From assembly GCA_949987705.1 (NCBI GenBank), contig OX465281.1, positions 201,425,112 to 201,489,111 on the forward strand: a stretch of DNA of 64,000 nucleotides. The letters are read 5' to 3'. The DNA comes from Thereva unica. Taxonomy: Eukaryota; Arthropoda; Insecta; Diptera; Therevidae. Each line of letters starts with the position of its first letter. Within the stretch, counting starts at the first letter, position 1. Positions 53,669-64,000 of the stretch are shown here, piece by piece. The notes below the pieces were generated by a model, which was not told the DNA's origin, ran no database searches, and saw only the letters and a program-made list of their open reading frames with translations. Position numbers and translations under genes: made by a program.

Positions 53669-54588
53669 ATGTCACTACCACAAGATAATCCAATGGATAA
53701 TTTAATGGAGCATGACGTTCAACACATTGAGGAGCCAAAACCCGGAACTTCAGATGTCGAAGGCATCAAGGTGTCAAAATTAGACATTCCCAAGTTCTGG
53801 GTGCACCAGCCCGCCTCCTGGTTCTACCAGGCGGAAATTATGTTCCAAATGGCGGGCTGCAAGTCCGATAAGGCCAAGATCTATAATGTAATGCTACCCT
53901 GCCGGAAGAGGCGGTAACGGCGATGCGACTCAGCATCGTAGACCATACCTCCTCTTACGAGGCACTTAAAGGGCATCTGCTCGAGAAATACGGCACTTCG
54001 GAGAAGCGCCGTCTCGAGCAGTTGCTGTCAGTGCAAGAGCCTGGAGACCGGAAACCTTCCGAGTTCCTCCAGGCTCTGAAGGCACTAGCTGGCGGGTCGT
54101 CAGCAGTCAACGATGACCTGATCCGGAACCTGTGGGAGCGGAGGCTTCCACAGGCCATCCAGGTCACGTTGGCCACTGCTGCTGACCAAACACTGACCGG
54201 ACTAGCGACAACGGCGGACAAAGTATGGGAGGTGCTTCCACGCGGAGGCGCCTCATACGCGTCCGCCATCCACGCCAATACCCCTGCCAAAGCGGAGCCC
54301 ACATTGGTGGCGCTGCAAAGCGCCATCAATAAGCTAACAGCACGGCTGGACAGGCTGGACCGAGGCCAGCGAAAACCGAGAAGCCCAACACGTGCCAATC
54401 GGCAGGGCGGCTCTCGACAGCTCTCGGCTACTCGGCCACAAGGGGCCAATAAACTCAGGGGTAGCCTGTGCTATTTCCACTACCGTTATGGTAGTGAAGC
54501 ACGCAACTGCAAGGCCCCCTGCAGTTTCGGCGGTGGTAATGCCAAGTCGGCAAAGAAACCATCCACCAAGCCCGCTAAAAAAAACTAA
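53669..54588 (+). pseudogene. Gypsy-2 gag, one frameshift
   Basis: The likely start is ATG 53669 (MSLPQDNPMDNL). The frame with LDIPKFWVHQPASWFYQAE stops at 53915-53917. The next frame, open through 53923-54588, continues with LSIVDHTSSYEALKGHLLEK and SVQEPGDRKPSEFLQALKAL. A single-base indel near 53885-53895 explains the switch. The zinc motif C-x2-H-x9-C-x3-C (CYFHYRYGSEARNCKAPC, about 54471-54524) matches the CsRn1-type gag of Gypsy-1. The GC-richer codon use differs from Gypsy-1. Confidence 0.88.
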
Positions 54589-54605
54589 GGAGTCAGGGGG
54601 TCGAC

Positions 54606-57602
54606 ATGAGCGAGCATACAACCGGCCGCTCATATAGTCTATTCGTCCGTGACACCAACAATCGGATGGATTTTCTGATTGATTCGGGCTCGGACGTTTC
54701 AATTGTTCCCGCCAAGGCGTTCCCGGCCCATAACGGTAGCCCGAACGCCCTTCTGTACGCGGCCAACGGATCACTGATCCGAACTTTCGGCACAAAGTTG
54801 CTTGAACTTGAACTCGGCTTACGCCGACGATATATTTACAACTTTATTATAGCCGACACCACTAAAGCCATTATCGGGGCGGACTTCTTAACGAAGTTCA
54901 AATTGTCCGTCGATTTTGAATATCGGCATTTAGTCGACAAGCGCACGAATTTTCGAATTAACGTGTGCGCTACAGTCGACTACAACCCCGAAACAATCCC
55001 ATGCCGAGTTATTGGCATATACAAAGAGCTATTAACGAAGTACGCTTCGTTAACAAAACCGCCCAATTTTAACCTTCCAGTTAAACACAATGTGCAACAC
55101 CACATTGTGACTAAAGGGCAATTACCTTTTGTCACCGCTCGGCGACTCCATCCGGAGAAACTGAAGGTGGCAAAGTTAGAATTTGACCACATGGTCCAAT
55201 TGGGGATTTGTCGACCTTCGTCGTCCCCCGCAGCATCTCCGCTTCATCTGGTCCCTAAACGGGACTCACATGATTGGAGGCCATGCGGCGACTACCGTCG
55301 CCTTAATGCTGTCACTGTGCCGGATAGATATCCGATCCCGCATATACAGAATTTCTCCGTGAATCTTCACGGCTGCACAATTTTTTCGAAGGTTGACTTG
55401 GTACGTGCATATCATCACATACCAATCGCCCCAGAAGACGTGCATAAGACTGCACTCATTACGCCTATATGAGTTTACACGTATGCCATTCGGCTTACGG
55501 AATGCAGCACAAACCTTTCAAAGGTTCATAAATGAAGTTACGAGAGATCTCGACTTCGTTTATGTATACTTGGACGATATACTTATCGCCAGTAAAACCG
55601 AGGATGAGCATATCGTTCACCTCGAAGAGCTCTTTAAACGCCTCGATAGCTTCGGTTTAACCATTAAGCTAGAGAAATGCGTTTTTGGTGCAACAGAGAT
55701 TAAGTTTCTAAGCCACCGCATCACAAAGCATGGAATACTTCCATCCTCCGATCGGGTTCAGGCTATCGTTGATCTCGCACCTCCAACTTCTGTCAAATCG
55801 ATCCAGAAGTTTTTGGGAATGGTGAATTTCTATCACCGATTTATCCCAAAATTGGCTGAACAGTTGGTGCCGATAAACGAGCATTTGAGGGACCTTCTCA
55901 ACCGCTCACGTGCCAATAAAGTTTTTGACTGGCCAGCAGAATGTCAGGCGGCATTCCTCAAGGTGAAAACCTCGATGGCTGAAGCAACTCTGCTGAACCA
56001 TCCAATCGAGGATGCAAAATACAGTCTTACGACTGACGCCTCTGATTATGCAATCGGAGGCGTTTTGGAACAATTCAACGGTCATCGGTGGCAACCTCTA
56101 GCTTTTTATTCCAAAAAGCTGTCACCAACAGAACGGAAGTACTCTGCATTCGATCGCGAACTCCTCGCAATCGCAATCGTTATTTCGTTGAAGGACGCAA
56201 TTTCGTGGTCTATACTGATCACAAACCACTGGTTCGCGCCCTTCACACAAAGACCGAACGATCCCCTCGACAGACCAGACATTTTGGGTCTAATCTCTCA
56301 GTTTACCACAGACATCAGACATGTGTCGGGTAAACAAAACGTTGTCGCCGACTACTTGTCGCGCTCACTAGCAACCGACAACGTCGACTCGGTCACCTTC
56401 GACCTGCCTACACTGGCTCAGGCTCAACAAGGTGACACAGAGTTGAAGTCTCTACAAGAGCACCCCAGCAACGGCTCACGGGTAAAACTAGTTCTCACGC
56501 CAATACCATTTACCGCCCATCAAGTGTGGTGTGAAACTAGTACAGGCATTTCTAGGCCTTACATACCCACTTCCTTACGCAGACTAGCGTTCAACTCCGA
56601 ACATAGTCTCTCTCATCCTGGTATTCGCTCTACAAGACGAGCCGTTACCAAGAAATACTTCTGGCCATCGATCAATAAAGACTGCAATGAGTGGTCTCGA
56701 TCATGCCTAGGTTGCCAAAAGTCCAAAGTTTCACGGCATACCAAATCTCCATTTGAAGCTTTCAAGCTTCCAAATAATAGATTTGACCATATCCATATGG
56801 ATATAGTGGGACCCCTACCCCCATCTCGTGGATACTCTTATATCTTAACGATAGTCGATAGATTCACGCGATGGCCTGAAGCATACCCAATTCGGGATAT
56901 CTCAGCTTCAACAGTGGCAAAGATTTTCGTCACTGAATTTGTCCCACGATTCGGCGTACCACTCGAGATCACAACCGATCAAGGTACGCAGTTCGAATCG
57001 AAAATGTTCAATGAAGTTGCCAAATTACTCATCGAATCCGGACCACCGCCTACAACCCGCAAGCAAACGGGATGGTTGAACGGTTCCACAGGCAACTAAA
57101 AGCAGCCTTAATGGCAAGAGACAACACTACTCATTGGAGTGAAGACTTGCCCTTTGTCATGTTAGGCATACGCACGGTAATTAAGACCGACTTACAATGC
57201 TCGCCAGCCGAGCTCGTATACGGTCAGAATCTGAGACTTCCCAATTCGATTTCTATCACAACCGATGAGAATCCAATTGAAGAATCAGAATTCCTCTCTC
57301 GCCTTCGTTCTCATATGCAGAACATTAAGGCAATACATCCTCGGCAACCCGTCCAAAAAGATGTCTATGTGCCAGAAGCCCTGGAGAACGCCGACTACGT
57401 TTTCATACGTGCCGACAGAGTTCGAAAACCTTTCGAACCTCCATATGAGGGCCCATATGAAGTAATCAAACGATTACGAAAACACTTCGTCGTCAAATTG
57501 AACGGCACAACCAAGTCAATATCCATTGACAGGCTAAAGCCAGCCTTCGGTTGTGACCGCGACAACGAAGCTCAGCCGTCTAAAGCGGTAACATTCCGTT
57601 AA
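54606..57602 (+). pseudogene. Gypsy-2 pol, several frameshifts
   Basis: Protease [13 protein letters not shown] (about 54669-54707) and RT start [19 protein letters not shown] are in one frame ending at 55472. RT with MPFGLRNAAQTFQRFINEV and catalytic YLDD (about 55564-55580) is in the frame open to 57099. Within RNase H, about 56165-56290 is out of frame (FVVYTDHKPLVRALHTKTER lies in another frame), so two compensating indels are present. Integrase zinc site HPGIRSTRRAVTKKYFWPSI with CLGCQ; catalytic MDIVGPLPP and TTDQGTQFES; then another shift near 57040-57075 to MVERFHRQLKAALMARD, running to the stop at 57602. At least four indels make this copy dead. Confidence 0.9.
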
Positions 57603-57623
57603 CGCTACGCTGGGGGGGGAGTA

Positions 57624-59999
<2,376 letters not shown>

Positions 60000-60093
<94 letters not shown>
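60000..60093. repeat. (TA)n microsatellite 2
   Basis: TA repeats with one tatgta interruption, between the Helitron and the TIR element. Confidence 0.97.
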
Positions 60094-60097
<4 letters not shown>

Positions 60098-61084
60098 GGT
60101 GGCCGTTATTTCCCAAATTAAATATATTTATGAGAGGACTGGTAAAATGGATTATTTAGATGTCAAAAAGTAAATTATCAATTTTAAAAAATTTGTAACA
60201 TTAATTTTCGCGTGCCTTTAGATAAAACAATTTCTCCCTTTAAATAACATGGGAAAATCCATTTTCACGTTATGTTATTTATTTCCAACATTATCCGAAT
60301 AGCTGTGAGTATCGGAAATGCTTAAAAACATCAAGAATACCTAAAGGAAAATTTCCCTTTTGAATAACAAATATAAACTAGTTGGGATGTGGGTTTGACC
60401 CCTTCGGTCCACACGATTAATTTCCCAGTATGATGAACGAAGATGGAATAAACTGACTTCTTACAAAAGAGTTATACGTTTAGCACTAGTGGAAAATTGG
60501 CTAGTATCAGAACTGATGACAAAGCAATCCCGAGAGAAGCTAGTTCAAATAACTATAATAGTAGTAAATCCACAAGATTTTTCTAGAGAATTTGTTTTTC
60601 CTGAACGTTAGCAAACAAACATGCCCTCCGTATTTCGTTCGCTGCACTAAAGCGGGTGTTCAAATTCGTATTGAGCGTGCTGAAGCGCCGTTGACTAACT
60701 GAAAAGCGAATGTCTTCATTTGAAAATTCCAAAGCTTGCCGGAGATATTAGCAAAACTGTAACTGTTTAGTACTTGTCACACTTGACCAAAAAGAACAAA
60801 TTTGGCGGTAACCACTGGCAATCCCGGGATAAACCGCAATTTCCTGAAACCGTATCACGTGTAGAAAACAATTCCCCGGCAAAAAGTGCTAATCCAAGGT
60901 TTGAAAAATTCGCGCTGTTTGTAAAGGGTAACGAAATTTTTGCACGATCTTGAAAGGTTGTCGGATTTTGACAAGTGATGTTTTGTTCTAAGGCCATGGC
61001 TGTGCAGAACCCAAAAAAGATCACTTCGTTTAGAAAGGGTAGTAGATTCTAGCAAAACTTGTCAATTTAAGGTCTTTCTGACAA

Positions 61085-61615
61085 TTAGCCGAAGTTTTTC
61101 TATTTAAACAAAAAAGGCCCGACCGAATTTATGAAATTTTTTTCAGAGCATTTCTTCGTTAGTATCATAAACGTCGTTTAAAAAAAAAAAAAAAAAAACG
61201 GTTCGATCGAATTTTATGAAAATCTTTTCAGATCATATTTTGGTTAATACTCTTCGAACGGCATGTCAACTAAATCGATATCTCTTATAGTTCGCGCGAA
61301 ATCGTGCAGGTACAAAAATCACTTATGCCGTTTAAACCAAAAACCCGCTCGACCGAACATTATAAAAATCTTTTCAGATTATATTTTCGCTAATACGCTT
61401 CAAACGGCACCTCAAGTAAGTCCATATCCTTCGTGGTTCGGGCGATATCGTGCAGGTACAAAAATCACTTACGCTGCTTGAACAAAAAAACGGCTCGACC
61501 GAATTTAATGAAAATCTTTTCAGATCATATTTCGGTTAATACGCTTCGAACGACACCTCAACGAAGTCGATATCTTTTTTTGGTTCGCGCGATATCGTGC
61601 AGGAAAAAATGACCA
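61085..61615. repeat. About 145-bp tandem repeats
   Basis: Three to four diverged copies marked by gctcgaccgaatttaatgaa, aatcttttcagatcatattt and gcgatatcgtgcagg. Confidence 0.8.
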
Positions 61616-61621
61616 CATCCG

Positions 61622-61644
61622 TACGCACACACACACACACATAC
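61622..61644. repeat. (AC)n microsatellite
   Basis: acgcacacacacacacacat, about ten AC units. Confidence 0.9.
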
Positions 61645-62904
61645 TTCCTCCCAATTTTTTGATTAAAGTGCTCCTGGGACCTTGAAAGATGAAAATATGT
61701 CGAAATTTTCGACTTCGATTTTCGGACCGATTGCAATAACTTCCTATACTGGGAAGTTAGTAATAAGATAGTCAAGAGATAGGGCCTACACGACCCACGT
61801 CCAATCAGAGTGCAGAGTATTTAAAAATTGAAATCTCTCAGCAGTTACGAAATTACTCCGTTTTAATTAAGTTGATCAATAAAATGCTTATTGTTAAGAA
61901 TAGTAACAAATTTTATTTTAAGTTGTAAGTTGTTTAGATAACATGAATAATATTCCTCATATTATAAACAATGTATGCTAATCATTCTTGATTTGTAAGT
62001 TTTTTCACGTGTCTCTAGATAAAACAATTTCCCCATTACACGGGAAAATCGAAACATTATCCGAATAGCTGTGAGTATTGTAAAAATAGTAAAAGGAAAA
62101 TTTGTTTTGAACAAGTACATTTAGTCGCAACAACACATAACCCATTTATGAACGATCAAGAATCGAGATTTTAGCATTGCACTAAATGAATAGTGTTCCC
62201 GTATCAAATAAAAACCTTCCTGGCCGTCAAATACGTAATTTTACACTATTTCTTGTAAAATATTCAAAAAGTTGACGACACATGGAACTCTCATTGAATA
62301 TACCAAAAGCGTTAAGAACAAATTTCCAATTTCTAATGAATAAAATTCTTAATAATAATCCTTGCAATTCTCAATAAAAAAAATTCAATTTTGAATGTCG
62401 GTTTATGACACTATAATTAGCATACATTGTTTATACTATAAGGAATATTGTTCATGTTATCTAAACAAGTTAAAATAAAATTTGTTAGGATTCCTAACAA
62501 TGAGCATTTTATTAATCAACTTAATTAAAACGGAGTAATTTTCGTAACTGCTGAGAGATTTCAATTTTTAAACACTCTGCACTCTGATTGGACGTGGGTC
62601 GTGTAGGCTCTATCTCTTGACTATCTTATTATTTATATTTGTTATTCAAAAGGGAAATTTTCCTTTAGGTATTCTTGATGTTTTTAAGCATTTCCGATAC
62701 TCACAGCTATTCGGATAATGTTGGAAATAAATAACATAACGTGAAAATGGATTTTCCCATGTTATTTAAAGGGGGAAATTGTTTTATCTAAAGGCACGCG
62801 AAAACTAATGTTACAAATTTTTTTAAATTGATAATTTACTTTTTGACTAATCGATTTTACCAGTCCTCTCATAAATATCTTTAATTTGGGAAATAACGGC
62901 CACC

Positions 62905-62908
<4 letters not shown>

Positions 62909-62962
<54 letters not shown>
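62909..62962. repeat. (TA)n microsatellite 3
   Basis: Uninterrupted TA repeats between the long-TIR element and the fold-back element. Confidence 0.97.
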
Positions 62963-62968
<6 letters not shown>

Positions 62969-63984
62969 GTCCCACATAAACTTACAAAGCGGCCGGCTGT
63001 GGATAGGTCTTGGATAGACGAACAAAAAATCGTATGGGTGGGGGGGGGGAAATCGTAACGGTTTAGCCGCTAGGGCGTTTTGAAGTTTTTTTGCTAGAGT
63101 TTTACATATCACCCTATATTTTTGTAACCGTCTAACCTATTGTCAAGGTTTTGGTACCAGAATTCCTCCACCTTTCGCACGCAGAATTCCTCCACCTTTC
63201 TACAACGGTAAAAATAATGGTCCTATCTTATAAACTTTTGGAGTTATGAGTCGCCAAAGTCAAAATTTTGTATTTTTTTCACTAAAATTTCAACTAAAAC
63301 CACCTTTTTCTCCAAAAAATACGTGATAAACCTAAATTTTTTTTCCAAAATTAAAAAGTTTGGACAATTTCCTATAAATAATGTATTACAAGTTTTATTC
63401 TAGGGCCTTTACTTTAGAAGTTATAAGCAATTTTAAAGTTAATTTCGATGCTTATTTGGCACTTTTCGACAAAGTTCAGATGGAAAAGTACTAAAAAAGG
63501 ACGAAATAGAGCCAATTTCAACATTAAAAATGCTTATAACTTCAAAAATAGAAGCTGCGGCGTAAAAGTTGTAATACATTATTTATAGGAAATTGTCCAA
63601 ACCTTTTAATTTTGGAAAAAAAAATTTAGGTTTATCACGTATTTTTTGGAGAAAAAGGTGGTTTTAGTTGAAATTTTAGTGAAAAAAATACAAAATTTTG
63701 ACTTTAGCGACTCATAACTCCAAAAGTTTATAAGATAGCACCATTATTTTTACCGTTGTAGAAAGGTGGAGGAATTCTGCGTGCACTGGTACCAAAACCT
63801 TGACAATAGGTTAGACGGTTACAAAAATATAGGGTGATATGTAAAACTCTAGCAAAAAAACTTCAAAACGCCCTAGCGGCTAAACCGTTACGATTTCCCC
63901 CCCCCCCACCCATACGATTTTTTGTTCGTCTATCCAAGACCTAACCGCAGCCGGCCGCTTTGTAAGTTTATGTGGGACACCCTG
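62963..63984. mobile_element. Fold-back (long inverted repeat) element with GGGTGTCCC tips
   Basis: Left tip tagggtgtcccacataaact and right tip agtttatgtgggacaccctg are inverted with one mismatch. The arms of about 480-500 bp meet near 63470, so nearly the entire 1022 bp is a palindrome. TA flanks both ends. The left arm has a local duplication of agaattcctccacctttc (63159-63200) present once in the right arm. Runs of G (63041-63050) and C (63897-63907) mirror one another. No coding capacity. Confidence 0.9.
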
Positions 63985-64000
63985 TATATATATATATATA
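63985..64000. repeat. (TA)n microsatellite 4, cut by window end
   Basis: TA repeats to the last base of the window. Confidence 0.9.

Larger units (their letters stand above)
60378..61760. mobile_element. Insertion of unknown class in the left TIR arm
   Basis: Comparison with the intact right arm shows that the segment from ctagttggg to gggaagttag is extra: the arm joins exactly between aaatataaa and taataagatag. Its right end carries a 7-bp hairpin, aacttcc tatactg ggaagtt (61738-61758). The interior has about 145-bp repeats (61100-61610) and an (AC)n run. No ORF with a domain and no inverted terminal repeats. No target duplication seen; a Helitron-like mechanism on the minus strand (end CTAG before T) is possible. 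Confidence 0.65.
60094..62908. mobile_element. Long-TIR element with interrupted left arm
   Basis: Tips ttagggtggccgttatttcc and ggaaataacggccaccctaa are inverted and flanked by TA on both sides. The right arm is continuous from about 62400 to 62908 (about 510 bp). The left arm is the same sequence in two pieces, 60094-60377 and 61761-61990, separated by a 1.38-kb insertion. TIR length, TA target and lack of a transposase suggest a nonautonomous element; the superfamily is uncertain. Confidence 0.87.

Noticed and set aside
62762..63112. 116-residue minus-strand ORF
   Set aside because: It spans a TIR, a (TA)n tract and a fold-back arm; no domain and composition explained by repeats.

Overview
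The window reads as arthropod, most likely insect, repeat-rich intergenic DNA. It is AT-rich, shows no bacterial-style gene order, and contains BEL/Pao and Ty3/gypsy LTR retrotransposons, several non-LTR retrotransposon lineages, a pogo-like transposon, a Helitron, hAT-like and piggyBac-like short elements, tandem repeats and one 200-base assembly gap. No complete host gene is visible; the only candidate host coding sequence is a 113-nt exon on the minus strand near 5.8 kb. Genus or order cannot be fixed from the sequence alone.

Layout. 1-15 kb: the tail of a Helentron-type endonuclease ORF (3-188), four tRNA-like modules on the minus strand (1.1-2.9 kb), a hAT-type short element with an 8-bp target duplication (3017-3668), a piggyBac-type short element at TTAA (4713-4972), two decayed non-LTR fragments, a 1.24-kb palindrome (10896-12140) and a terminal-inverted-repeat element (12744-13868). 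15-22.7 kb: BEL/Pao element Pao-1 with a 1768-codon open polyprotein and a small extra ORF; its 3' LTR runs into the gap. 22.9-26.4 kb: an 83-bp satellite, an orphan inverted Pao primer-binding site and a 24-bp minisatellite.

26.7-40.5 kb: a second BEL/Pao element (Pao-2) with two 437-bp LTRs and a 5-bp target duplication. It carries an env-like gene that resembles captured arthropod viral glycoproteins (frameshifted here). It was split by a 5'-truncated RTE-like insertion with a 13-bp duplication and by an intact pogo-like transposon inserted at TA inside the integrase. Pao-2 itself sits in an older non-LTR fragment.

41.3-57.9 kb: a deep nest. A CsRn1-type gypsy element (Gypsy-1) sits in a minus-strand non-LTR element. 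Next to it is an RTE-like endonuclease ORF cut by a second CsRn1-type gypsy (Gypsy-2), whose leader holds a minus-strand non-LTR element, whose ORF in turn holds a TA-flanked MITE. 57.9-64 kb: four (TA)n tracts alternate with a Helitron, a long-TIR element whose left arm is itself interrupted, and a 1-kb fold-back element.

The genes do not form a host pathway. They are gag, protease, reverse transcriptase, RNase H, integrase, env and transposase modules of selfish elements, and the precise target duplications let the order of insertions be read.
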